A stretch of DNA of 64,000 nt. It comes from Pempheris klunzingeri. Lineage: Eukaryota; Chordata; Actinopteri; Acropomatiformes; Pempheridae. The notes below the pieces were generated by a model. It was not told where the DNA came from. It did no database searches and saw only the letters and a list, made by a program, of their open reading frames with translations. Shown here piece by piece: positions 11,138 through 25,900 of the stretch. Each line of letters begins with the position of its first letter. Position 1 is the first letter of the stretch. Made by a program: the position numbers and the translations under genes. Location of the stretch: assembly GCF_042242105.1 (NCBI RefSeq), contig NC_092025.1:15118309-15182308 (forward strand), read 5' to 3'.

Positions 11138-12728
11138 CTAGTGGTTCATGCTGGTTTTGTTTGTGTTGGCGAGGAAATCTGCCCTGAACAGCCTGTAAAA
11201 CAGCACAAAGTTCATGGTGGAGATGAGACTCAGGCCTACTGTCCCCATCATCAGGACGTAGCGAGGCACACGGTCACTGTGAGCCACCAGCCAGCGGATC
11301 ATCCAACCCGTCGTACAGACACGAAACACCAACAACCTGCAGGTTTGATAGAAAATCAGTGAGAAACATCTGGAAACCTGAGCAGACAGATGAGAAATAC
11401 AAGACAACTAAGACAAAACCCTTTCACTACTTACTATTCTTTTAAAGTCATAAACCTGTAGGATTATTTCTTTAAAATCAACATTATGAGGACCCACAGA
11501 AGAGTATCACCTACGTTCCCAGGTTGAGCCAGCTGGTTATGCTGTAGGCCACAGAGGGGCGAGGGGCTGTATTTTCTGTCCCTGGCCTGTTCCTCCGTCC
11601 TGACAGGAGGAGGAGCTGTCTGACATGAAGGAAAACGGAGTTGATCTCAATCAGCAAGGAGACCACAGCGAAGCCCAGATAGAGGCGGGACGTTACAGCC
11701 AAACTGAAGCAGGAGATCACCTGTTAGAAACACGAACAGGCACAGGGAAATAGCAGCAAAATGTCATTCACACTCTAACCTCTACAAAATCAAGGTCACT
11801 CTTAGTTATCAATAGTTTTGCAAGGGTTTGGAGTATGAGGTAATTTTATTAGTGTTGATTTATAAAGTCTTCCAGCATAACTTTTTTCATCTTTTACCTC
11901 TAAATTGTTTTAAGTAGATTTTGGCCTAGATGTTGAGATGTATGGTCTAGATTTTTTCCACAAGGTCAATGGTCAAACTCTCCATTTCAGGTGTCGTCCT
12001 GATGAATTAAAGATCCAGATAAAACAAACAAACATACAAAGCAAGACATGGAGGAGGATATACTGTGGGCAGAGGCGTCTGAGCCCCTACTATAAGACCT
12101 TTGCTATTTTTAAACATTTTAGCAAGTTTGGATCAAAATTAGTTATGTGAGGCCGTGTCATAGGTACAGTAGTATATGAATTAAAAATCCCATTCCCTGT
12201 CCTTACCTAAGCCATTTTCTCATATAAACTCTGGACAACTCCCAGAGAGTCAGGTCCACACATGTAGTACTCAGCTACACAGTCTATGCACACAACATAT
12301 GACTGTCTGTGTCACAAACTACTGAAATACTCTGTTTGGTTTAGCCGAGGGCTGCAGGAGGAAGGACACGATGTAAAAGTCTGCTGCGGTTGTGTTTAAC
12401 AGAAACAAAATGTCTTTTATGTTAATGAAGCCTCTGTATTTCAGGAAATGGGCGTTAATGTGTGTTAATTAAATGAACATTTTCCCGTCATACCTTTCCT
12501 TGCCGGTCAACTAGGTGACCATGACCGTGGCCTGTTTTTAAACCCTGGCAGCCATAAAGTCTATCGTCTTATTAGCAGAGAGATTAGCAGACCTTGAACT
12601 GTGATAGTGGTGTTCAGGATGAAGAATCCTCCATGTAAAGATCAATGTTTGACTACCTCTCCTGTTAAATCAGCAACTTAAAAGAGCTGCATGGAGAGAA
12701 TTATCAGCCAGAAGTAAACACCCACACA

Positions 12729-12800
<72 letters not shown>

Positions 12801-14174
12801 AAGGCACCTTGTGCTGCCTCAAAACATGTCTTGTTTATACAGTGTTTTGTCACTATGAGCTGACGAGCTGCTGGAGGTGAATCTGGTCACGACCTCTGCT
12901 GCCTGAGATAAAAAGTGTCACACGGATCGAGGCTGAGCACCACTGAGGGGACAAACAGCAGTGAAGGATGACTGTGCAGTTTCATTCACTGACCTTCTCA
13001 TTATCACAGCACACACAGATGTAAGGGGTGGGCGAAGTAAGACGAACACCTGACAATGCTGTGACAAATATTATAGCTATTATCATTGTTTACTATCATA
13101 TTTCCCCCAGAAAAGTAATTTAGTAAAAGTATAAAGTAGTATTAAAAGTAAATATTCATGTGATGTACAAGTATCTCAAAGCTGTCTCTTAAGTATTGTG
13201 CTGCCCCTGTCATTTAAATTAAGTGGTTTTTCAAGATTTGGGAACTAAAACTTGGTTAAGTGGGCTGAGATGATTTATTTACACATACATGACTAATTTT
13301 AGTATTCATATCTAGATATCTATGGTTGGTAGGAGCCTGCTGCAATATTGGACACATGCTAATATTGTGTTTGCCTCCCTTTTTTACATACACTGTTGTG
13401 TGAAATAATGTTTAATAACAACAACAATATAATGTAATATATAACAATATTACTTTTGTTATACTGTATTTAGAGTGTGGAATTTGCAAATGTGTTTTTG
13501 CAGTGTTGTAGGTGTAAAGTTTCTTACCGCAGAGTAGTGGAGGAGCAGCTCCCAGGAAAGTTTAAAGGACTGGTTCGAGGCCACGTCCAAGAAGTCATGG
13601 ATGAAATAACCTAGAGGAGAAAATACACGAGAAACATTTATGCACAAAGAAACATCTGAAATGAAATGTAAAACTTTCTCATAGTGATGTTCACCTCGTT
13701 AGTAGAAGGAGAAAAAGTCCTTCTCTTTTACTGTTTTGGTTCAGCTTCACTTCAGTTCAAACCCTTTATTAAATCTTTGTTTAGGTTTTTATAATTCCCA
13801 CACTTTATTGCCAGCATGTAACCTACAGTAGTACGACCAGCATTTGATTTGTGTTTGTCTTATTTGAATTAATCCTTGAGCTGAATGATGCATGACCTGG
13901 ACGTTGTAAAAGCCTCACAAATAATAACTGGTCAGTAAGTATCTGCTGTTGACGAGGACATTTGAATTAATTTTGTTTCCATTCTCAATAAAGTTGACTT
14001 GAAACCTGATGGGCAGATAAAGTGATCTGTCTGCTGATCTAATGTAATTCTTAATGTAGACATGTGAATCTTTGAGTGTTGGTGTCACCTGTAGACACAG
14101 CTACAAGGCTGTGGGAGAGCAAGGAGTGAGAGGAGATCAGGTCCTCCAACATCTGAGGTTGACAGTAGAAACTG

Positions 14175-14226
<52 letters not shown>

Positions 14227-14468
14227 ACAGGAAGAGTAAAAATTAAATTAAATTACAGCACCAACCCCGATTATTGTATCTTTACGCACCATGAAACGGC
14301 CCATGCTCCTGTCAGCGAGCTGTGAGCTAAAGACGTGCTGATATTCCTCCACTTCCAGGCTTTGCTGCACGCCGGCTCTGGTATTGGCAGAAATCTGGTG
14401 ATCGTGTTCAGCAGTTTGAAGGAGCACGCAGATCCTCCAGTGACCAGAAGTGCTGACCCCAAATTCAT
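11138..14468 (-). CDS. tlcd2: TLC domain-containing protein 2-like
   Basis: The five exons are 14290-14468, 14089-14171, 13528-13610, 11515-11720 and 11138-11336, giving 249 aa with all phases consistent (2, 1, 0, 2). The protein starts MNLGSALLVTGGSACSF and contains RNISTSLAHSSLTGAWAVSW, then LVAVSTGYFIHDFLD, FLHVRQLLLLSG and YSITSWLNLGTLLVFR, which match TLCD2 in order. It is a multi-pass membrane protein; TLCD1/2 are known to affect the fatty-acid make-up of membrane phospholipids. The TLC His-His position after WELL reads HY (LLHYSAV), not HH as in most family members. TLCD1 is the alternative, but the LLLLSG and SITSW blocks favour TLCD2. It is head-to-head with the oxidoreductase gene at 15732. 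Start: the ATG at 14468 is the first in frame in exon 1. Confidence 0.85.
12730..12794. repeat. (CA)n microsatellite
   Basis: A CA run of about 32 units lies in the long intron between exons 3 and 4 of the TLCD2-like gene. It ends in a short TA stretch. Confidence 0.95.
14178..14223. repeat. (GA)n microsatellite beside TLCD2 exon 2
   Basis: This GA run, read as (CT)n on the coding minus strand, sits only a few bases upstream of the TATACAG acceptor of exon 2. It therefore forms the polypyrimidine tract of that splice site. Confidence 0.9.
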
Positions 14469-15731
14469 GACGAGACTTTACCACAGAGCCCGGCGCCCTG
14501 ACCTCACTTCAGATCTCATGTGCTCCTGTGTTCAGGGCACATGTCAGCATACGAAAACACAGCAGAAGTATATATATGTATGCAGTCCCTGTACTCTAAC
14601 ACACATTCCTCCGCTCACTTCAAGTGGTAAACTGATCACTGATAACGGGTGAAGGGTCGTGGTCGTGTCAGACATCATTGGCCCTTCCTGGCCCAGATAC
14701 TGCGTTCCTGCTCCCACAGTATTTAATCATTCACGGTTGAATCACCCAGCAAGCAAGCAAACACTGTCTACAACTTTAAAAGCATTGTGTGTTCATATTC
14801 AGGGTAAATGGAGGAAGCATCAGCCACAGGTGAAAACAGGTGGAACACAAAGCGATATGATTAACATTCAGACAAAACCAGAATAAAGAAAAAATTAAGT
14901 ATTATATAAGTAATTAAAATTAGCCAGCTACAATATTAAAGTGATGAACACTCAGTGAATCAATAATTATGATTCCAATAATGCAATAGTCTAGACTTTA
15001 TTCTAAAAGGGCATAATTACTACTTTTAGTACTTACTATATTGTGATGCTAGTGCTTTTACTTGAGTAAAAATATGAATGCGTGACTGCGTATTACTGCG
15101 TGGTGTTACTGCTTTTACCGAAGTGAAAGATGTGAGTGCTGCTTACACCACTGCTCAGTCCTACTCTCATGGTTTTAACATTTAATAAGTGAATGATTTT
15201 CTGTGCAGTGTTTTAAGTCCTTGAGCTCCACGCTGATGAATCTTGAACCTGAAACGATGTATAGATGACAGCAGGCCCTGCCTCCAGTTTTGTAGGCCAA
15301 GTGGTGCTTTGTCGTCTCTCCATTCAGTGCCGGCGATGCTGCCTCGTCAGCCTTTCTCTTTACTGCCGTTGTGAAACACAAAAGCCCTCCGTCGCCTTTT
15401 TCTGCAACAATACCGGGGCTGGACATGACCAGTGACATCACCCACACACCGTTCATTCACCAGACACTCAAAACTAGTCTAACTTTTTGGTTGACTTTTG
15501 CTCGTCTTATCAAACCCAACTTTAAGTCCACTTTTCAAGCTTTCTCCCTGGACCAAGGGATGAGGGTTGGGGATGGACCGGTTGCCGTGGAAACGGACTC
15601 TTATCCCATCATTGAGCTGATGAGCAGGAAACAAACTGTGCAAAACTTCTTTCATCTGAGCATCTGACTACCTTTTAATGTTTCTGGTGGGGGGTTGTGT
15701 ATCTTTGTGGTGCTGCAAGTGAATCAGAGAC
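14469..15731. promoter_or_regulatory. Divergent promoter region of TLCD2-like and AIFM3-like genes
   Basis: The two genes are transcribed away from each other with 1,263 bases between their start codons. The region must include both 5' ends. It holds a family 1 dispersed repeat at about 14895-15160. I see no strong TATA box. Confidence 0.45.
14895..15160 (-). repeat. Dispersed teleost repeat, family 1 (copy 3)
   Basis: It shares agccagctacaatattaaag and the tacttttagtactta, tgatgctagtgcttttac phrases with copy 1. The order of phrases is the same. Boundaries are approximate. Confidence 0.55.
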
Positions 15732-15943
15732 ATGTCTGGGGCCAAACCACGTGAGTAACCAGCATGAATTTATATTAGTAGTCATCAGACATCGGATATT
15801 TGATCGATCTGTCACTAAAATTCACAGCAGTTTAATCACTGGGTGTTTTCTGAGTGTCTGAAATTAAAGTAATGATCTGTATCTTTATTGAACTGCAACT
15901 GTAACAATTGATTATTTTAAATTCATTTGATGTGTGTGCGTGT

Positions 15944-15996
<53 letters not shown>

Positions 15997-16007
15997 TGTG
16001 TGTGTGT

Positions 16008-16046
<39 letters not shown>

Positions 16047-16874
16047 CAGCCCATGGTGAGTTTCCGGACTCTGATCCAGAAGACTCATCAGACCCTGAGC
16101 TGACAGAAGTCGTGTGTCTGGAGTCAGACCTGCAGGATGGACAGTAAGAGGAGGGGAAAGGGGGATCTTCACGGCCTGATGTTCACACATCAGGACTTAT
16201 TATAGATATAAAATGATTAATGAACCGTCGATCAATAAATGATGATAGCCACACGTGTGTATCCAAGCCTGCCTCTCTGACAAAAGTCTCCTGGTAACAA
16301 CCTGACAACCTAGAATTGGCTTTAATTTACACATGATTACTATTTATCATTGATGTTTAAAGTGATTTGTACTGAAAGTGTTCAGTCCTCCAACCAAAGT
16401 AATAATAACACAAGTAATGTCATAATGTTGACCATGTGCACCATCTTAGTATAGTGTGTTAGCATGCCTAGCATGTGTGTGATATGTATGTGTGTGTGTG
16501 TGTGTAACCTCAGGATGCTGGAAGTTGAAGTGGGACATCACAGTGTGCTGTTGACACACAGCGAGGGCAAATACAGCGCCATCGGTAACCAGTGTACACA
16601 CTATGGCGCTCCACTCAGCAAAGGTATAGAGGACGAGTTTGTGAACATTGGGGATATAAATCTGTGACAGAGAGGATGTCCAGTAAACTGACCTGTTTAT
16701 CATAGTTTATTATTTAAGCAGATAAATGCAGCTTTAATGTAAATGTATTCAAAGTTCACATGAAAGTATGAAATATATGGAAATTATGGAAATACTGCAT
16801 TTTAAACAAGTTCTCCAGTTAAATAGTTTGTCTTAAACTATTGTTAAGTTTCTTAACACTAGCTCCATGTGTGA

Positions 16875-16905
<31 letters not shown>

Positions 16906-19900
16906 CCAGGGTATATTTCTGGACACACAGTGCGCTGCCCGTGGCATGGCGCCTGTTTCAACGTCCACACGGGAGATCTTGAGGAATATCCCGGCATGGA
17001 CTGTTTACCCTGCCATAAGGTACGAACCAGACAGACAGACAGGCAGACATTTAGCTTATGAAGACATTTGCTGTCATTTTAATTTGTCTTTTTCTCTTTT
17101 GAAGGTCAAAATTCAAAACAGCAAAGTGTACGTGTCTGTAAACAAAAAGGTTAGTAGGTTAACTTTTCTTTTTCACTTGATGTCACGGTGCTTCCTGTCT
17201 CGTCACATCGTCGTCAGTTTACTTTTATTTACTTCAGAGAGGACATATGCTATGTGGGTTTACGAGAGACGATATTTTTGTATTTTGTTGAAGTCTTTTG
17301 TGTTTATATTCAACAATTTCAACAGTATTTTTGCGCTTAAAGCAGTTCAAGTCCTATAAAACACTTTAAGAGCACCACCAGCTACACAAACTCCTGTCTG
17401 AAACCCAAAATAAAGAAATTAATTTACTCTTATGGGGATGTTTGCTTTAAAAATGACTAAAGTGACATTATTGAAAAATTTGATACATACAATGGACGCA
17501 TAGTTTCTTTAGTTAATCTTGCTAATGAGATCTCAGCTCAGGTTGAGGTCGGTGAAGTAACCAGATAACGAGCTGTTCATTTGAATGAGGTGTGTGTTGG
17601 AGCAGGAAACGTGTAAAACATGCAGGGCAGTGGGCCCTCAGGAGCAGGACGGGGAAACACTGATGTAGAGAATCACATTGAACTCTTCAGACATTCAGAT
17701 AAAACAGCAGAGAGCAAATAAAGCACATTATACAGTAAATACAGAGCAATTTCTGACATAATTCAGCCATTAATTCGCCTCACACTGCAGAACACTGAGC
17801 TAATTTGCAATGCCGTCCCCAGATGGGCCCCAATAAATACATACATTAAAACATAAAACTCAGAACTAAACAAGAACAGACAGACAAAACAGGGGAAGCA
17901 GGGGATCTCAGCTCTGTAGGACTGACATTCATCCAATATATCAATCAATCAGTAGTTCATCCGCACAGTTATTGAAACAGTAAATAAAGAACAGAAGACA
18001 TTTGTTTAAATAGTGGAAAATTGGATTCTGACTAAATTTAATTTAAAGTACATATTGGAATGCTGTATTCAAGATGTATTGTAGTTGACTAGTAAATTAA
18101 ACTACAGGTATTTACACATAACTGCTACTTCTTCCTGTTGATGAGTTTTTTTTTTGTTTTATACATGATTCAGACTCTCAGGCAGGAAAAAAGATTAAAG
18201 AGTATGGGAGCTGCGGTACAAGGAGTGACTCACACTATTCTGCTGCTGGGGGGAGGTGAGCCTGGACCACTCAATTTAAAAGAAAAAAATCATTTTATGC
18301 TTTTCTCTGCCTTACATGAGTCTAAACTGAATATATTTGGACTGTTGTTTGGACAAAACAAAAAATTTGAAGACATTTTGAGCTCTGGAAAATTTCAACA
18401 ATTTCAATGTTCAGTTATAGCAAAATCAGTCGGTGAGGTAATTAATGGTTGTTGCTGCCATGCTGTCATTACTGCATTTACTCCTGAGCACTGACTGAGA
18501 ACAACAGCTAAGAATACAACATAGATCAACAATAACATGGTCGATAATAAGAAAACTGAGGATAAAAACGAGCAGTTAGTTATAATTTGAAAGTGCTAAC
18601 GTACAGTGTAAACATTATATGAACAGATGAATAGCATCAAATAAGTAAAATGATGTAAGATAAGAGTTTTCAGTGTGTGTGATGGTGTGTTAACTTTCTG
18701 TGAGTGCAGGAGCTGCGTCTCTGATCTGTGCTGAGATTCTGCGGCAGGAAAGGTTCGGCGGGAGAATCATCATGGCCACCAGAGACGAGCTTTTACCCTA
18801 CGACAAAACCCGGCTCAGCAAGGTGCTGCCGTCACTGACATGACAAGGACACTGAGATTTTAGTGATGAATATGTGTGTATTTTTACATTCGACTACCAA
18901 TAAATGAAGCCAGTGTTGCTCCCGTCTCCCAGGTGATGAACGTGGAGAGTAGCAGTATTGTGCTGAGGAGGATGGAGTTTTTCCATCAATACGACATTGA
19001 AGTGTGGCTCAAGAAAGAAGTGAGTTGCTTTTCTGTCTACTCACTGAAAATAAATGTTCTTCTGGACATTAACTCACATGTTTTTCTTGTCCTGAGACTG
19101 ACATTGTTAATCAGGAATGCTTAGAAAAGCATGCTTGGAAATAAAGCCAGGGAATTTCAGGCATTTAACAAAGATGTATTTTCTCCAAACTCAAGAATTG
19201 TATTTAATGAGCATAAAGGGAGCACAAAATCACACACACTTAATCAGAACTGGTGCCCCATGTGTAGGTGAGAGAGTGAATGAGAGGCAGAGCGGTCTGC
19301 AAGGAGTGACCACGTGACCTTAAACAGGGAAATGAGGGAAGGAAGTGAAAAAATAATAGCAAATAGGGATCTTTGCGACAGACCTGCTACTTAAGAAGTG
19401 GACAGATCAGGACGTGAGTGTGGCTGGATACAAAAAGCTTCAGATTTAAAGGCCCCCGTTGTGGAACTGAGTGGACTCTCGGTGTGTTTCCAGGCGCTGT
19501 CAGTGGACACAGACAAGAAGACAGTCACGTTTGATGATGGTTCGGTCCAGCGCTATGATCAGCTCCTCATCTCAACAGGCTGCAGGTACAAACACACACA
19601 CACACACATAAGCACAAAATGTATGTGTGCAAGTATTCATTTTAAACCAGCCTAAGGCTTCTTCTGGCCCCTCATGTGCAGACCAGCGACCCTTAACTAG
19701 AATGTAGGACAATTAAAATCTAAAAATCTAAAGAAACAAACAGTAATCCTTGAAAAATAGAAAACACTTGTTTGGAGCAGCATCACTATGATGGAAGGTG
19801 TAAATTGATCGAGTACTTCAAATATAGTATACTGTATATTGCACACGTACATATTATATATATTATAGTTTAGTGCCCTTAAATCCAAAGGTTTTCAAAA

Positions 19901-22900
19901 AAGACCCCAAAATGTGCCGTTGCACAAACTCATATCTATAAATCCTTTAATAGGAACAAAAACATGAGCAGAAGAAAAACAAAGAAGGACTCTAAGCAGC
20001 CTCTTAGCTCACTAGTGCCTTTGAACAGCTCTGTGTTTAATCAATTGCACATATTGATTACTGACCAGAGCCTTGTTCAACCTTTAGAGGTGTTTCCCAG
20101 AAGCTTCATAACCAAAGACACCTGTAAAAACTTGTAGGAGGGGAGAGGAATCAAAAGCTACAAGTTTTATCTAAGTTTTGATTATTCTTAATATTCCAGT
20201 GAAAAAAAAAAATTAAATTTAACTAGCTGTAGACCGTTTACTGCACATTAAGCTTCAATTTCATGCTGACAAACTCCAAGTAAAAAAGATGTTTACAGGC
20301 ACATATATACAACACAGATTACATAAATTACTTCAAAGTGTGTTCAGCATCATCTTCAGCTCCACAGACAGCTGACGTTAAGAAGCTCTTAACAGTGAAC
20401 ACATGAGAAACACTCTTAGAAAACCCTCTTAACTTCTAAGAGATTCAAATTCATTATCAGCAGAATTTCTCCTGACTGCAACAATTTTGGCCAAACTGTT
20501 ATATTTAGTCAACTCTGACCAGCAGCAGGTGTGACGACTACACCTCAGCTTTAGTTCACTGTTGAGCACCACTGTGATCTGTTCCTCAGAGCAAAGGGTC
20601 TGGACGTCCCCGGGATGAAGCTGGACAACGTCAAGATGTTGGAGACACCAGAGGACGCCCGGCAAATCCACGCAGCCTGTCTGGGCTGCAACGTCGTCCT
20701 CGTGGGAACCTCTTTTGTTGGTACTGTGTTAATACGCAGATATATACACATATTTTTTTTTTTATCATTTGTCTACACTGGTGGTGTGTAGAAAAAAACA
20801 CAACAGAATCAAATCTACTGTAATTGTTTATTTGATTATGAAATGCAGATAAAAATGTTAATTTTTAAAGTTTTTTAATCATCATTTTGACAAAAATATG
20901 AAATATTAAAATGAAAAACATGAAAATAAAAGTGAAGAATAAACCATAGCTAATTAACTAATGAAGTGAGTATAATGGAAATATAAAGCTTTATACTTTT
21001 CTTCTAACCTCCACTCTGTTGATAAAGATAATTTATAACTTTATTTTATTTCTGTACTTATCTGTCACTTGCTCGCTTTCTGTCCTTACTTCTTTTATTT
21101 TTGTATCTTGGCACACTTTAAACAGCATTTCCTGTTTTCCTTTTACTTATATGCTAACTAGATGGACATGCACATGCATGTAAAAGCTTTATTTTTATCT
21201 TTACCCACCACTGTAATAATCTAACTAACAGTATGACTTGTCTTTGCATTTAATTTGATTCTTGTTCCATCTGATAACTTTTACTGCTCTGTGTCAGTTT
21301 TGGTGCTCCATACATCTGTAGATGTTTTCACTTCTTGGATTTTCATTTGAATATTCTCAGTTCCTGATATTCTCTACTACATGGTAATTACCATATTTCT
21401 TTCAGGCATGGAAATCGCATCTTATTTGATAGACAAAGCCGCAAGCATCACAGTGATTGGCAGCAGTGAGCTTCCGTACCAGAACACACTGGGTCGTGAA
21501 ATCGGCAAATTCACATTGACGGTAAGAGTCTTGAATTAAATCCTCACATTCCTCCTCTGTTCAGCTCAGTGACTCGTAGTTCAAACTCTGTTGTTCCTGC
21601 AGATGCTTTCAGAGCAGAATGTGAAATTCTACATGAACGATAATGTGACAGAGGTCAGAGGTGTGGATGGCAAGGTAAAGTGGAAAAATACATGTGCCCG
21701 TTTGTTTTATCACTCCACATTCAGACATGAACATCACTGAGCGCAGAGTGAAATTTCTCCTCTTGTTCTCTGTCTCGTTGTTCTTTCCTTCTTCCTCAAG
21801 GTGAAGGAGGTTGTGCTGAAAAGTGAAAAAGTTATCCCAGCTGATGTTTTGATTGTTGGTATCGGTAAGTGCAATGCAGACATTATGTGATTTCACCCTT
21901 ATATTATAATATTTCTCATTCAATGTCTGTATTCATTTCTCTGCTCATTCCCTTCTTTAGTCTTTAATGTCCTTTCCTGTAATGCATGATAACTTCTTAC
22001 AAAAACAGTGAAAAGTCTTATGATGACCTCTGGAGAATACTGAGCAGCTTTTGTAGGAAATTGTGACTTCAGTGGCCATATCTGTTGATCAGCATTAATC
22101 AGGTAAAGATAATATGTTTACAGATATGAGAGTTTTCCTGAAACCAACATTATAACATCAGACCATCAAATGTAATTGGCTTGTTGGTTTTTGGTTCTTC
22201 AGAGCATCATTATATTGTTTTGCCTTCAAAGCTTGAGTGTCTCAAAGGCTAGCTATTCCCCCGTTTCCAGTCTTTGTGCTAAGCTAAGCCAACCAGGTGC
22301 CACCTGTAGCTTCATATAACACTAAAATCAGTATTCCTACAAAAAAAAACCTGCTCAGCCACTTTTGTCCTGTTTCTCTCTTCCACCAGGCATCAAACCT
22401 AACTCAGAGTTCCTGCGGGGCAGTACGATACAGATGGACTCAAAAAACTTTGTAATTGTTGACAAGGTCAGCTAATAACCTGTTGTTTATCTACATCTCA
22501 CTCTGTTCATTTATACTCAACACATAAGCTTGTATTTTGTCGGGATTTACTTCCTCATTGTTTGGGGTCCCACAGACCCCACTTCTTTATGTATAAACAT
22601 ACTGCTACTACTATTAATAATAATTATTATTATTATTATATAATCTATATCCTCTATTCTTTTGTCTTTTTAGAGTAATCATATGTGGTAACTCTTATCT
22701 TTCCCACAAACTCGGCAATTTATTGAAGGTGACTAAATATGGAAATGCCAATAAGTCACTCACTGACGGGAAAAAAAAGAGTTAGACCTCTTTTGAATAA
22801 ACATTTATAATACTTGAATAGACTTATTTGAATATTATAACAAATATCACGCTTTACAGCTGAGTTTGTTGAAACAGAAGCATTGAAGTATTTTAACTTT

Positions 22901-25900
22901 AACAGCCTGCTGAAACATGCCATCACATGATTATAAGCAGTTCCTATAGAAATAAGGAGAGATCATAAAGCTAAACAATGTAAAATAGAGCACAGGTTTT
23001 CCAGGACTCCACCACTGGGGTTAGTAAATATGTGTTCTCTGAATCATTGATAGGCATTTCTCTTCCTGTATTTCCCTCCTGTAGTACATGCGCACCAACG
23101 CCCCTGATGTGTTCTGTGGGGGCGACCTGGCCACCTTCCCCCTGGCGATGGCCAAAAACCGTCTGGTCAACATCGGACACTGGCAGATGGCACAAGCACA
23201 CGGTAACGTGGTGACAAAGTAAATGTAGTCACAGAGTCAGACTCATATATATTCATATATTCAGCTGTAATTAGCTGTTGTTCTTTTTAAAAGTGATTTT
23301 TTGATAGCAAATGTTTTTGTATTTGTTTATTAGGGAGGATAGCAGCTCTGAACATGCTGGGTAAATGGACTGAACTCACCTCAGTTCCTTTCTACTGGAC
23401 CGTCCTACTGGGTACAACCATCCGATATGCAGGTGGGCGCGCACACACACACACACACACGTGCATGTGTATGCATGTCTGTAATTGCTCAATTTGACAC
23501 ATTTTGCCACACTCAGAGGTCATCAGAGTCACATGATCGCAGAAACTCAAACCACGGCTCCTCGTATGCAGATGTGTCAGAAATTAGATATTTTTTTCAT
23601 TATCATTTCAAGTTATTTTATGTGTTTGTATTATGAGTTTTAAATCAAAAACTAACTAAATTCAAACTCGAATCAAAGAGCAAAAGTGTTTAAAACGCTC
23701 TGCCTCACCAACTCACTGTACACACTGAATCCCACCATGACAGCTCTCTGATTTTCCCACCTATCACCGTCAAATGTAACTCATGCTTTTACTCTGGTTG
23801 TGTGCAGGCTATGGGGAGGGATACACTGACATTGTAATGAAAGGAAAGTTCGAGGACAAGAAGTTTCTGGCATTGTACATCAAGTAGGTTGAGTAAAAAA
23901 GCTGCTGATGTCGACAAAAACATCTCTAATCAAAAAAATCTAACTGCTTTAATTAAATTAAAATATGTGTGTTTCTATTTTTGTAGGGATGATGAGGTCA
24001 TAGCGGCAGCGAGCCTAAACTTTGACCCAGCGGTGTCTGCAGTTGCTTCGAGGCTTGTAGCAGGAAAAGTCATCACGAAGAAAGAGGCTGAGTACGTCTG
24101 GTTTTGTAATAATATATACGACGGATTACTGGTTTCATAGAAATGTTGAGAATTTTATTTGTAGTGAACAAACAAAAGGGACCAAAATATTTTGCAGTGT
24201 TTCTGGACTTTGGGGAATTATAGGGACGGCTCTCCGGGTTAGACTGAAGACGAATAAGGTGACTTACTGGAACGCTCTCCTACTGAAACATCTCACAAAG
24301 TGACAAAACATCAAATCAAGTATATTTTTGCCTTTACTAAAGGAGAGGGATGGGGGATGACATTTAGACAGCAGCTGAAACCCTTAGGCCGTGTGCCTCA
24401 TTTTGAGGTTTGTTTGAACAAAAGTCAGCATCCGTCCTGCAGCAGCTGTTTTGTTACAGAGGACACATATTCAACTTATTTCTCATTTAAAGCGGTTACA
24501 CACATATAAACATTACAAGGCTGTTGGACTACATTTCTCATCCAGGTGCCGTTGTTGTTTTTGTAAAACAAAAGCAAAATATTGAAGTATGAATTATAAG
24601 AAAGGGACATACTTAATAATAACATCATTTAATAATGATTTTAGGTGACATTGTTCACATTAAGCAAAAACATATGTCATCTTTGATAGACACCGTTGGA
24701 TTAAGAAAAAAGACACAATATGTGTTTATATTTTCATCCGGATAGTTAGAGGATACATTCACAGCAGTGTTTTTTAGCAGCTGTAATCGATATTTTTCAT
24801 AGTAATAATGTATCAAATAAGATCATGAAAACAAATAAAAATGAACCTACAGAGAATTAACATCCGGATCTGCAGCTGCCCTCAAGTTTATAGCTCATTC
24901 TTTCACTTTCAGCTCATTATTTAGCCGTCTGGCCCACAATTTTACTGTGTTGGTTCACTCTCACTGCTCTCACAGCTCTAAAACACTCCCTGCTCAGCAC
25001 TAACCAGCAGACAGACAAAGTTAGCAGCTAGCTGGAGGGTGTAGTGGAGCATTTAGCAGCTTAGGAGACACATATTTCCCCAGGGGCTGGTGGCGCTAAA
25101 CTAGAAACCATCATGTACTGGGATCACAGCAGCCGGGACGTCAGATTGGTGTGCATGGTGCAATGGAACACATGACATGAGAGAAGTGAGTTTGACAAAA
25201 CAGGTGAAATGTGCCAGATTTATTCAATATGCTTAACCATCGTGGTGTGGATAGGGACATCCAAGTACAGGTTTCATGCGCTTTCTCCTTAAATAGTATT
25301 TTTATAATGGATGTAATGGTCTTTGTTGACGGGTGGTTGCACAAAATGCTTTGTTAGTATGTGTACAGTAATTAAGATGTAGCAGTTGATAGCTGTTGTG
25401 ATAAAGGTTGAATGTTATCTAGATTGTGTTGGATTGTGTGTTGTGGATGGGAATGACTGAATGAAACTAAGATACAGTGATCTGTGACTTGAATATGGGT
25501 CAGGGGCATTAAGTCGAGGACTTCATCATGATCTCAACTACACGCCTGCAAAGTTTTGTGATTTTTCAGAGTTGTGACACAAACACAAGATCTGTCCTGG
25601 TGTCTCCAGGACCACATTTTGTCATGATGACACCCTCACACACACACACACACACACATTGTTTGTGAGGTCTCTCACTGACATAATGCATTCCCCAGCC
25701 CCTTATCCTAACCATAACCTAAACCTAATTCAGTAACCAGTAACCTTCAAGTCTTATCCTTAGAACAGTCCTTTGAAGTAGTGAGCACCTGTCAGAATGT
25801 CCTCATTTCTCAAAAATGTCCTCACTCTGCTGTAAAATGCATATGCTGGTCCTCACTGTGTATTAAGTACAAGAACACACACACACACACAGACTCACAA

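Noticed and set aside
15908-16190. ORFs of Val/Cys or Thr/His runs
   Set aside because: They are translations of the (TG)n/(CA)n tract and only overlap the true exon 2 by chance.
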